Shown in pieces: positions 34,901 through 46,570 of a DNA stretch of 64,000 nucleotides. The DNA is from Populus alba (taxonomy: Eukaryota > Streptophyta > Magnoliopsida > Malpighiales > Salicaceae). The position numbers were made by a program, and so were the translations under genes. Position 1 is the stretch's first letter. Each line of letters begins with the position of its first letter. The stretch is from assembly GCF_005239225.2 (NCBI RefSeq), contig NC_133293.1, positions 4,526,001-4,590,000 of the forward strand, given 5' to 3'. Below the pieces are notes generated by a model. It did not search any database and was not told the DNA's origin. It saw only the letters and a program-made list of their open reading frames with translations.

Positions 34901-37900
34901 ATGACGTGGAAAGGTAAAACTCAGCGCATTGATTTCCATTAATGGTTAAAACTATTTCATCCATCATCAATCTAGCTGAACAATTCTTTTCACATGCACT
35001 TTTCAGAGAGATACAAGCAAAGGCAAAGCGGTTAGCTCGATTCAAGACAGAATTAAGTGATGATTTTGAAAATAGCCGAGATGCTGCTGACCAGAAGATT
35101 TCTGCAAGTGGACATGAGCAGGCTGTTGTTGGAAGTCAAAAATTTTATGGTGGTCACTCTATTGAATCAGCAGGGGATTTAAGCAACAGCAATATTTCAC
35201 CAGAGTTTGATGGGTCCGAAACACCCACCATTATTGTTGGGTTATGTCCGTATATGTGTCCTGGTATCCCTCTTAACTGCTCGACTTAAGAGTAATCTTG
35301 TTAATATTATGACATTCAGATGCGACCTCTTATGTCATGAGATTATATTTCTTTGCCATAATTCAGTCTTCACACTGTTTAGGTTTCTTCATCATTTCCT
35401 GGTGAGGAGAAACTTCAATTCTGACAATTAAAAAAAGTTGTTTATAACTCTTACTAAATTTTTTCTCTCATTTAATCTCCTGTCATCTGGAACAAGGTAT
35501 CTGGCTTCTGTTTTATGAGAGCATCTGAAATTTCCATACTTTTGATGTGGCATAAAATCTTGATTTTTCAGAGTCAGAAAGGGCAGAAAGAGAAAGGAAA
35601 GGGGATCTTGACCATTATGAGCGCTTGGATGGAGATAGAAATCAAACCAACAAATTTCTTGCTGTTAAGAAAGTATGTTCTTTCTCAACTTTTAATTTGT
35701 CTATTTGCAGCATTTCAGAAGCTACTTTTTGTTGGCTCATTATTTATATATTAATTATGATAATTGTGTTCCACAGTATAATAGGATGGCGGAGAGGGAA
35801 GCAAACTTCATACGTCCCTTGCCAATCCTGCAGAAGACTATTGATTATTTGATCAATTTGCTAGATCAGCCTTACAATGATAACTTTCTTGGCATGTATA
35901 ACTTCTTATGGGATAGGATGCGAGCAATCCGAATGGACCTCAGGATGCAGCACATTTTTAGCCAAGAGTCGATTACTATGCTGGAGCAAATGGTTTGTCA
36001 TTGTTCTGTTTTTTTTCTCAGTATTGAAATTATTTAGCACTTCATCTTCTGAAAAAAGTAAAGCGTCAACCGTGGATGATGCTTAATTCTTGTAACTTGA
36101 TTTGGTAAATTTTCCCAGTTCCATACTGGAGGATGGAAATCAGCACTTGTTATATTTATATTTTTTTAGCATGGAATTATGATGTGAGTTACATACGTCA
36201 AATGGCTTTTTCTTTGAATTAATATTAGTTTCTCCACAGTGATCCTACATTTGATGTAAGAGTAGCATTCTTATGGGGAATGATCCTTTACGTGATCATG
36301 GTCTAGTGACTCTATCCTCAGATCTCTCTTGCAGTAATGATGAGCTTGTCTCTTTGCATTCTCTTTTCAATCTGTATTATTTCAAGTGCCAAGGATATAG
36401 ACACAAACACATTCTCTGTCCCGCAAACACACATGCACAGAAGCAATGCCTTATTTTTTCAGAAGATGGTTTGGTATATCATTTTCTGGCTGTCAGCACC
36501 ACCTTAAAGTTGAATGGCATGCATCTACCGTTTCCTCAATTCCACCCTTTAATCTTTGCCATATTAATTCATCCGTGTCTCAGCTTCAATTTTGTAGTCT
36601 GTTTTGTGTATTCGGCAATGTGCATCAGCTGGATGATAATGCCAGCGATGATCTTATTTTTCCCAAGACTAAATGTATTGCTATTGCTGTGGATGTCAGA
36701 TAAGGCTTCATATAATTGCCATGCATGAGTTATGCAAATACAAAACAGGAGAGGGGTCAATTGAGGGATTTGATGCGCACCTTAACATTGAACAGATGAA
36801 CAAAACTTCAGTTGAACTGTTTCAAATGTATGATGACCATCGGAAGAAAGGGATTAATGTGCCAACAGAAAAAGAATTTCGTGGTTATTATGCACTTCTC
36901 AAACTAGATAAGCATCCTGGATATAAAGTAAGTCATCTGCAGTGGTGACCTGGTTTTACAGATTTATATAGACTTCTCTGTGAAAATAAGCAATTTCTGC
37001 TAGGTTGAACCTGCAGAACTCTCACTGGATCTTGCGAAGATGACACCAGAGATAAGGCAAACCCCAGAAGTGCTTTTTGCTCGTAATGTAGCAAGGTAGT
37101 TAGTTCCCCTTGATTTATTTTTTAGGTTAAAGAATTATCCTTCTGATAAGTGGATCAGTTTGCTTCTCCAGGGCTTGTAGAACAGGTAACTTTATTGCCT
37201 TTTTTCGGCTTGCAAGGAAAGCAACTTACCTTCAAGCATGCTTAATGCACGCTCACTTTGCAAAGGTACAAGTCATTGTTGTTTTTTTTTTTTTTTGCCT
37301 TTTTTTTCCACATAAGAGTAGAGATTTACATTGGCCTTCTTGACTGCATAATGCCCACAAGGTATTCAGTTTTTAACATAACACACACATCAATCTTTCC
37401 TGTTCTGTTGTGCTGTAGAGTTAACTACTCCTATATTTTGATGTAAGTGCTGGCTTTGTTAATGTACTTAAACATGTGTACATTTTTAAAATCTTTTCTT
37501 TTCAAATAAATTGTTGTTAATTCATGAGACTTATGTTCAATGTGCTCATTTTCCTTATTGCCAAATGTCACTTGTCTGTACTCTTTATTTGTTCTCATTA
37601 TTTGTTTTCTTCCTGCAAAAGGGAGAAAAAAAAACCAGGTTTCCTAGGAAGAAAATATGTTGAGATAGTAGTTTACAATAGTGATTGGGATTGTGATAGC
37701 GATTGCTTTTCAAAGTGTTTTTTGCTTGAAAATTCATCAAAATATATATTTTTTATTTTTTAAAATTCATTTTTGATAGTAGCACATCAAAATGATCCAA
37801 AATCACAAATAATAATAATAATAGTAATTTGAAGCAAAACAAAAATTAATTTTTTTTCAAAAGCGCTTTTTGAACGCAAAAAAACACACTAAGTCTAACT

Positions 37901-40900
37901 GCTATAATCGATTGATTACCTATAACCTTCATGATATGACTCAAGGGGATACCACTTGCAGGGTCGGTCATTTAAGTGTCGTTTGGGTGTTAATAAAAGC
38001 ATTCACCTCTTATACTGCTTGGATTTCAGATTCATTTGCATGAGCATGTAACACGGATGTGTTTTTCATAATGTTGTCTCATGTGTTATGTTTTTTTGGT
38101 CAGTTACGAACCCAGGCACTTGCTTCTTTGCATTCTGGTCTACAAAATAACCAAGGTCTCCCGGTTGGCCTTATTGCCAAGTGGCTTGCAATGGAGGTAT
38201 CTTTTTTCCTTCACTTGATGAGAGTTACTTTCTTTTGTTTATTCTTTGCACAGGAAGATCCTACCTGTCTTACATTGTACTTGGATGATTGGAATCAGGA
38301 AGTAGAAAAACTACTGGAGTATCATGGCTTTGCCATAAGGGAATTCGAAGAACCATATATGGTGAAGGATGGCCTGTTTCTCAATGCTGACAAGGATTAC
38401 CCTATCAAGTGCTCAAACCTTGTTCATATGAAAAAATCAAAAAGGATTGTTGATGATGTTTCACCACCTTCTCAGAGGGTACCATTGCCTGCTGAAGCAG
38501 CTAAAGAGATACAGCCTCTTATGATCTACAAGCATGAAACAAAGGCTGTTCCTTCTCCTTTTGTGGATGCAAAGAGTTTTGCCAGTGAAATTGATGAAGA
38601 AATTCCTGACTTCGAAGTTGTTGCATCCCCAAGTATTGTAGCACAGGTGGAGCCAATGATCGAAGAGCCTATAGTTAACCAAACGAGTCAAGATGATCAT
38701 CAGGTAGCTAGTGCCTATATCTTTCCATGGGGTGAATCCTGGGCTCATAGCTCCCCTGAAGCTCTGCCAGCTAAGCTTGGAGTTGTGGAGAAGCCAAACC
38801 ATGATACTCTTTTCAGAGTCTCTCCTAAGAGAAAGATGCCTTCTAGCATAGAAGAAATGTCGTTACCAATTGTGTCAAGAACAGGTTTGCTAGAGAGATC
38901 CCCGAGTGATAAATATGGTTATAACTGGGAGAACTCAATTTCCCAGGTTGTGGCTATTAATGAATCAAGAGATGAAGAACCTTCTGATATAAATCAAGCA
39001 AGTGAAAATGACGAGGTTATGGAAAGTAATGAAGATGAAGAAATTGCTCAGGCAAAACTCAAGTTGATTATAAGGTTGGTCACATGTTCAGCTGTTTAGC
39101 TTAAATTTTGGGGGTTTGTCCCGTATTCTTACTGTTGTTGCATTTGTCTCCAACCAGGTTATGGAGGCGGCGATCTTTAAAGCGAAGGGAGTTGCGTGAG
39201 CAAAGGCAGATGGCAGCAAATGCCGCACTAAGTTCATTGTCATTGGGACCACCAATTCGACAGGCCAGAGATGTGAGTTTTTCATTTCATATATTTCATT
39301 TTTATACACCACTTCCTTTTTATGCATCTCAAATTGAATTTCTTGATGGCGATTTATTCAACAATATAGTCAGTAGACTTTACCTCTATTATCCTGTTCA
39401 ATGGTTTATTTTACCTGCAAGCAGATCTCTTTTGGGTGATTTCTATTTTTTTGACTCTCCTTTTCTTCCAATATAGCAATCTATCACTGCTACTGTATTT
39501 GACATCAATCATGTCATGAAGGAGAGGTATGAAAAACATGAACAATCATGGTCAAGGCTGAATGTTTCAGATGAGATCGCAGATGTTCTTATCAGAAGAA
39601 ACCCAGATGCCAAATGTCTCTGCTGGAAAATTATTTTATGTTCTCAGATCAACGACCAAGGAGACAGACTTGGGCAGAGAAGCCAGGTTATGCAAGGGGC
39701 AGCTGACTCATGGGTGTTTTCAAAGCTCATGCCTTCTGTAAAAGATAATGATGATGGTGATCTGCTTATTTCATCTCCTGGCCTGGCAATATGGAGAAAA
39801 TGGCTTCCAAGTCAATCTGGTAATCACCTAAACTGCTGCTTGTCAGTTGTTAAGGATTTTAAATTTGACAATTTGAATGAGAAAGTAGATGGAGCAAGTG
39901 CGGTTATCTTCCTTGTATCTGAAAGCATCCCATGGAATATTCAAAAAATCCAACTTCGTAAACTTCTAGCATACATCCCTTCCGGTTCCAAATTGCCCCT
40001 TCTTGTCTTAAGTGGTTCAAATTATGAAGAGGATTTGGATCTTTCTTCTATTATAGTCAATGAACTGGACCTTCTGGACATTGACAAATCACAGATTAGT
40101 AGTTTTTCAATTGTTTTCCTTATTGAAGACAAACAAGTGGAAATGTGGGATGGATTTTTCAGTGACATGCGATTAAGGGAAGGACTACGGTGGTTGGCAA
40201 ATGAATCACCACGACAACCTGATGTTCACTGCGTAAAAACACGGGATTTGGTTCTAACCCATTTAAATCCTTTGTTGGATGTCCTTGAAAACATGAGGGA
40301 TAATGAGGTAAGTCCAAACCATTGTATCTCAGCCTTCAATGAAGCCTTGGATTGGTCTCTGGGAGAAATTGCTGCTGCTGCCAAATCAAATCCTACCAAT
40401 TGGCCTTGTCCTGAGATTGCCTTGCTGGATAATTGCTGCGATGAGCTAATGGTGATGAACTGGTACTTGCCAAGCATAGGTTGGAGCTTGGCAGAAAGAA
40501 TTGAACCCTTTTTAAGTGCAATAAGGGAATGTAAACTTCCTAATTTTCCCGATACCATACCCTGGTTGGATAAAGGTGCAAATACGTTCAATGAGATTGA
40601 AGACCTGAGATCTCAACTTGAGAATTGCTTTGTGACATACCTGACTGAATTAAGTGGGATGATGGGTATTCTCTTAGCTGCAAAAGAGGCATATGTAATG
40701 CTACAAAGAAGTGCTCGACTTGAGCTCCATGAGTCAAGCTACTATATAGTTCCCAAGTGGATTATGATATTTAAACGGATTTTTAATTGGCGATTAACAA
40801 GTCTATCCAGTGGAGCTTTCTCTTCAGCCTTCATTTTAAGATGTCATGATGTTGGTACAGCTTCAAGAATTCCCTATGAGCTGCAGCTTGAAGGAGGGGG

Positions 40901-41273
40901 ATCTTCACCTTATCTAATTGAACCTACCCTTGATGAAGTAATTGATGCTGGCTGCAGCCTCTTTATGTCAGGGAGGTATCAAGGACACGCAGAAACTTTT
41001 CAGCCTCCACCGAGGACAATTTCAAATGGCGATGTTTGTAAGGACACTAACACGAGTGACTTGGTGGATAACCGAAGAACTTCAGCACAAAATGGCAATT
41101 TGTTTGAGACAGAGAACATTGATCCTGTAAGTAATCAATTAAACACTACTGGTAGTACTGAGGTTGTGTTTTCCAGGAAAGTAACCAAAGAAGCTGACAA
41201 ATTAAGCAAGTTGTTGGAGCAGTGTAACGTAGTGCAAAACTCAATAGGTGAGAAGCTTTCCGTTTATTTCTGA
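31918..41273 (+). CDS. SAC3B: SAC3 family protein B (TREX-2 complex scaffold)
   Basis: Plant SAC3B is the likely scaffold of TREX-2, which couples transcription to mRNA export at the nuclear pore. Exons: 31918-32018, 32184-32270, 32388-32684, 33419-33544, 33953-34162, 34686-34913, 35007-35263, 35572-35672, 35777-35992, 36700-36927, 37004-37095, 37172-37265, 38104-38196, 38254-39074, 39158-39272, 39477-41273. They total 4863 bases (1620 aa), near the length of Arabidopsis SAC3B. Residues 1-345 are disordered and rich in S and P, with five RSPP motifs. The SAC3/GANP domain spans about 425-720, from VGLCPYMCP through MAEREANFIRPLPILQKTID, NFLWDRMRAIRMDLRMQHIF and ARACRTGNFIAFFRLARKA. The C-terminal half (exons 14-16) is acidic, then ordered. 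Exon 4 is the least certain, since its acceptor was picked by reading phase. Intron 12 contains a MITE. Confidence 0.93.
37680..37895. mobile_element. Third Tourist-like MITE copy, inside SAC3B intron 12
   Basis: Shared ordered phrases with 24789-24999 include 'gggattgtgatagcgattgc', 'tttttgatagtagcacatca', 'aaatgatccaaaa' and 'aaaagcgctttttgaacgc'. It lies in the 838-base intron between exons 12 and 13. Flanking duplications are not clear. Confidence 0.65.
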
Positions 41274-41530
41274 TACTAGGCAACGAATTTTGTTTCCCTG
41301 AACATATCCTTGATTTTAAAAGGAGGGGAGGGTCTTGTATCCCTAGTTCTGTACTATACTTGCGAATTGCCATGTATTTGTGAAAGATAGTAGTGGAGAG
41401 CTCTGTTTAACTGCTCGATTGCACTTGTGACGATGTGTTGTTTTCCCCTTTGACAGGAAAAAAGAAGGGTTATGCAATATTTGAACTTGTTCTAAATACA
41501 AGTTCACCTTTGAACATTTTGTAACTTCAC
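41274..41530 (+). other. SAC3B 3' UTR with a possible alternative last exon
   Basis: A donor (G|GTGAG at 41248) inside the last exon and an acceptor (TTGACAG ending at 41456) could remove the normal stop and join a 68-base exon (41457-41524). That exon is in frame and would end the protein with GKKKGYAIFELVLNTSSPLN and two more residues. The unspliced end, EKLSVYF, is probably the main form. Confidence 0.35.
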
Positions 41531-42500
41531 CTTTCATTTTCTATCATGACAAACGAATTTATTTATTTTCTCTTCCAGCCACTCAAGTAAGTTCTGTTTT
41601 GCCATTTTGTATTCGGACTTTGTTTCTTTTTGGCTCATTCTTTCCTCACCAATGTCAGTTTTAAATCTCAAAACCTCGTCCACTCTCTGCCACTGTTGTT
41701 CCTGGATTGCCAGGGACCATCAGATGGCGAAAGTTGCCTTTCATTTTCTTTTTCCTGCATTATTGTGATTTGTGAGCTCAACCGATAAAGTGGGCATGCA
41801 CAATTAAGAACAAGTTGCCATCAAGTGATTTGTTGCCACTCACTACCTCAAGCTCCAGCAATGGCATGCCAACATCAATCCATGCTTTCTCCAAAAGGTG
41901 AGGGCGTGTGGACCACTATGGGCTTCAAACCCTTGTCACTTACTGAAGAAACAATAACACAAGCACGAGGTCAAACCCTACGAAAACAACCCCTTACCTC
42001 AGAACATTAATGGATCAGACAGCTAATCCAATGTCATTGCAGGAACTTCGACACAGTGACAACATCAAATCATTCAAATAAGTGAACGATGTCTGTTGAG
42101 AACAAGATTTCACTGGATCTGTTTATTGTATGTCAGCATGAACCATACAAATCAAACACAGTAGATGCAATAACGATAAAGACATCATGGAGTAAATGCA
42201 TTATACAATTACTTCATTATCTTTACAAGTCTACTGTTCACAGAGATATCAGGAAGGTGTGTGGGATTACAATTGACATCAAGAAATCAAAATTGCAGGA
42301 GGTTGAGGCGTTGAGTTTACAACCGACATCCAGAAATCAAGCCAGAAACCTAATGGAATTTTTTCTTTCTTGAGATGAGTCATTATGGAATTCATGATTA
42401 TCAGTTCTGAACATCCCGGAATCTTGGATTTCCAACTCCCTTCAAGCTTGGATTACCAGGGGCAAAGCTACAACAAAGTGGAGAGTATTTTTTACCTCGC
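41531..42500. other. Intergenic DNA between the convergent SAC3B and PP2C genes
   Basis: Two short plus-strand open frames (41825-42010 and 42089-42373) have no recognisable domain. The sequence has gene-like base composition and may include the ends of both transcripts. I see no RNA gene. Confidence 0.4.
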
Positions 42501-42829
42501 AAAGTCATGTGTAATTAGTAACATTAGCAATAGCTTGCAGCCTGGAGATCCTTGAGCATGCAGAAAAAGTTGCCTTCAATTTTGGCAGAAGGCGCCACTA
42601 ACCCCCATCCTATACAGCCACCAAAAGAAAGATTATTGAGACTTCAAGGGAATAGATTCTTTAAAACCAAATTTGAGGCAAATGAGGAAACATGCACTGC
42701 ATCGAATGTATGAAACAAGTAAAACTACATAAAAATAAAAATGAATGTGAAGCAGCTTTTTGGAAGCAATTTAATTGGATTATTATAGCAAACAAAGAAA
42801 CATCACCAAGTCAATAATATAGATACGAT
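42501..42829 (-). other. Probable PP2C 3' untranslated region
   Basis: This is the sequence after the PP2C stop codon on the minus strand. Its base composition is gene-like to about 42540. No further coding exon resembling a cyclic-nucleotide-binding or kinase domain was found. Confidence 0.4.
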
Positions 42830-45757
42830 TCAATAGCATAAGCCGATCAGGAGACCCACCAATTCCCAGGGCTGAGATGGAGATGGAACAACAATAGCCG
42901 GGCTTCGATTCATGGAAAGTTGCAGATCTGTGAATTCACTTCTTATTGAACGGTATATTTCTGATCCAGAGGCAGCAGAGCTGTCAGAAGATCCTCTTCC
43001 TGTCCTTGAACTTGTGGGATTCCTATTAGCTCCAGTGGTTCCATCTGTGTCACCAGCACCTGACTGTATCGATAAGAATAGAGATCAGGAAATCATCAGC
43101 CAGTGACAGGTGCCTCATAAAAATAATTCAACAATTGCAACTTTGAGATCTATGAGTGGCCCAGATATAGCATTACCAAGATTCCAATGCTTATGTGTTT
43201 AAATTTACCAAAAGACAAGCAAAGCACCACTTATTAAATCTTAACCCAAACACATCAACAGTACACCCCAAACACAACCAGTTGCATTTTCAGGTGGTAC
43301 AGAGCTTATTCTTGAAAACTGAATGTTTCCAATATAAAGACAATCTCTCGAGTACAGAACACCAACACTAACACTAATAGAGATTAATATAAAATGAAAA
43401 CATGAGATTCGACCTAGAGCATCGGAAAAAGATGTATACATTGAAAACTGCAAAGCCAGAGGATGATTTTTATTTTTTTCTAATCACACTCACGTTAGAT
43501 AAGCCCTTGATGTGAACAATAATGATCGTAATATCATCTGTCCTGTTTTCATGTTCCAACCATATTTTGTATGACTCCCCAGCAATGGCTGCACAAGCAT
43601 CTCGGGAATCTGTGTATCTTGCCACCTATCAATAGAAAGACTGTAAAATTACTAAGGACAGGAACAACAGAAATGAGAGGAAGGAAAAGCATAGATAAAA
43701 ATGTCTACAAACAACTTGACTAGAATTCCCTCATGGAAGAAAGTGATGATCTTCAAAATTCCGATGGAATCCCATATACCCCCCTCCCCTCTCTTTTCAA
43801 TGGTATGAATTGATTTTTGACATGATTTCAGTGGACATCAAATTGATGCCAAAAGATTATAGTGAATCAACATACAGGCATATACTACCCCCAGTTGCTT
43901 ATAGCAAGTGGCATGCTATTTTTTAGCTTTCACAACAAAGAACATCACATTAAGTCCAGTTACTTGCAATAGAATTTTATATAACAATTAATTAAATTTT
44001 GGTTGCTTGTTTTACAAATTCTCAAACTTAGCAATAGCTATGTTTTTACCTTATCAAGAAATCATTTCTTCGTTGCTGAATTTAATTTCAATGAAAGAAA
44101 AAAATAAAAATGAATACAGCTCATTTTTAAGAAGATTACACATTTTAGTAGAACATGCAGTTAACATCCACATGCTTCTTTATCATTTCAAGAAGTTATT
44201 AAATAAATACAGTAATTGTCAGCTCCGATCAAGTGTCTGACCATGTCTCAATATAACTGCTTTGCAATTTCTAGTGGAAAAGAACATTCTAGTACATTAA
44301 ATTTACCCACGAGCAACTTAGAAATGCTAATAATTCATCTATAGCAACACATGATGGCATGGTTTGATGAACTAGGCCAATCAACCCTTATTTGGCACTG
44401 CAGTGAGGGGCAATGCCAAACACATGTCTATCAACAGTTCTGAGAAAAAACTTGTGAAGAAAAGCTATTTTCATGACTATGTATTTCAATGAATTTTGAT
44501 GAAAAAAAGAAAAAAGAAGGCAGATTCGTTTAGTCTATTTTGATTAATTTCCTTGATACGACGGCACTCTTTCCTAAATCAAATCAGAAAGTCTGGCGGC
44601 AAATCAAACTTGATAGTTAATACTGACATAAATATATGTACAACTTCGTTTACATTCCACTTCTTCTTTCCATGTAATTATGAACTTTCATGAAAAAAAA
44701 CCTATCGTTATTACCAGACAACCAAAAGCAGCGAGCAATCAGAGGCCTAACTATATAAAGGCAATCAAAAAGTAACCACTAAATCATAAATGCAACACAT
44801 GGAAAAGAGAAATACAAAGGGGTCATAATGCCATACCATATCTACAACAGTTTGGCTGGAGAGGAACTCGAAAACTCCATCACTTGCAACAACAAAAAAC
44901 AAATGATTTGGAGTAAGGCGAACCATAGAAACCTCTGGAACAGAAATAACACCAATTTTCTCAGCTGTACTATCCCCTACACTCCTTGTAAATGCTGTTC
45001 CTGGATACATCCCGTTTTGCACCCACAATCTTGGAGGATCACCCCCTTGACTTTCCTCATCACCCCACGTCTGTATATCTGGATCCTTAAGTCCTTCCAC
45101 TTGATCAACACTCAGTACCCTAGCACCACAAAGCTTAACTCTTTCATACTCGTCTTTCCTAAACGGTGTTTGATCACTAGACAAATTCTCGGCTACAATC
45201 CTATTCCTATTCTTAACAGCAATCACTGCTCTCGAATCACCCACATTAGCAACATAAATTGCATCTCCAATAACAAGAACTGTTACTGCTGTTGTACCAC
45301 TCATTGAATCATCAATCTCACTACTATGTAACTCATAGTTTGTCATTAAGAATGCTGAATTATAAGCTTTAACAGGGTCATCCAATAACGTGGGATCATT
45401 TGCTAATATCTCAGATAACCTATTCTTAACAAACCTGGAACATTCAGTACCAAAATGACCATGCCCATCAAACACACCAAAGAAATGTACATTTGGGTTA
45501 CCTTGAATTTGGGTTCTAATGCAGAAACTATCCTGGTTTTCCTTATCTGGCGAGTCAGGATAGTAACCTCTTTGTGTTAAGACAGAGTACTGCAATTCAT
45601 AGTTTTGTGAAGGGACAGGAACAATCTCTAGTGATCTTTGTGTAAGTATATGCTTGTTGGTAGCATTCCTACATGAACCCATTTCACCGTATCCCCCTGA
45701 ATCACCATCTGTTGACGATGGGTACCTGCTACAACACTTGCCATTAACACAACCCAT
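42830..45757 (-). CDS. Protein phosphatase 2C, PP2C-35-like
   Basis: This is a Mg2+/Mn2+-dependent Ser/Thr phosphatase. Exons are 45757-44837, 43625-43494 and 43063-42830, giving 428 aa. The start [11 protein letters not shown] offers Gly2 for N-myristoylation and nearby Cys residues for palmitoylation, so plasma-membrane attachment is likely. PP2C motifs are complete: PDKENQDSF (about 70-78), FFGVFDGHG (92-100), [42 protein letters not shown] and [10 protein letters not shown], with all metal-binding Asp residues present. It resembles Arabidopsis At3g06270 (348 aa) and also the phosphatase half of the larger PP2C-kinase proteins, but no cyclic-nucleotide or kinase part follows. Exon 3 adds a 77-residue Ser-rich tail. 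If its donor (GTGAGT) is not used, the protein stops seven codons after exon 2. The family is certain; the end is less so. Confidence 0.92.
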
Positions 45758-46570
45758 GTTTCATACGAGCAAACAAAGAGCTAAAAAGAGCAAATTTTGA
45801 ACCGCACGCTTAATATTTGCAAGAGGTCCAAAGAGAAAAAATTAATACGGGCCTAAAAATTGCATCCCCGCAAATTATGGTGGAAATATTGAAATGGGTA
45901 TCTTATGAATTCAACAATGAAGCAGTGGAACGAGTAATTTTGTGGGAAGCCATGTTCTTGACGACGGAAATTGAGAAACAAACCCTAAATGGAAAAGGCA
46001 AACGAAATGTCTCCAAAACCTCTCGGTGTTTAAAGAGGAAATTAGGCTCTCAAAATGACGATTAATGATTCTAATCTGGGTTATACCCAAGAAAACGTTT
46101 TACAAAAGAATTAGAATAAACCTCCAAAGAAAGGAATTTTTAGTTGAAAGAAGAAGAAAAGGAAATACTAAAGCAGCCTGAGCCCTAAGCCCTAAGCCCT
46201 AAGCAGAAGCAAAAGTTGAAAACCTTTTCTAGTCTACCTATGATCATCCGGTGACGGTGGGGGGTTCAGGAGAAGGAGAAATGTAGCTGTTTTGGGGCAC
46301 AGGATCGCTGCTCAAGAAGATGAAAGAACCAAGGCATAGTAATGTTAAAGACGGTAGAAAATATAAAGGAAAAAACTTGAAATAGAGAGAGAGAAAAAAG
46401 AGGACAACGAAAACGAAGGGTTTGATGATGACGCAAATGAGAGAGAGAAGGAGAGAGGTTGTGTGCATGGATGGGTTTTCTTTTCTTCTATGCACAGACA
46501 AAAGTTCATCTTCCAAGAAAACAACTCTCTACACAGACAGTAAAGAGAGAAAAACAAAGGCCACTTCTTT
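45758..46570 (-). promoter_or_regulatory. PP2C upstream region and probable 5' UTR
   Basis: A purine-rich tract (plus strand) at 46380-46460 corresponds to a CT-rich leader on the transcribed strand, common in plant 5' UTRs. At 46191-46205 'gccctaa' is repeated three times in tandem, close to the plant telo-box (AAACCCTAA) but not identical. No TATA box is claimed. Confidence 0.4.

Noticed and set aside
42500..43063. PP2C as part of a large PP2C plus cyclic-nucleotide-binding kinase fusion
   Set aside because: The phosphatase domain resembles that family, but no binding or kinase domain follows before the convergent gene, and the N-terminus matches the stand-alone PP2C-35 type.
46191..46205. 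Possible interstitial telomere repeat
   Set aside because: Three copies of CCCTAAG are close to the plant telomere unit CCCTAAA but not identical and very short. Chance or a promoter motif is more likely.
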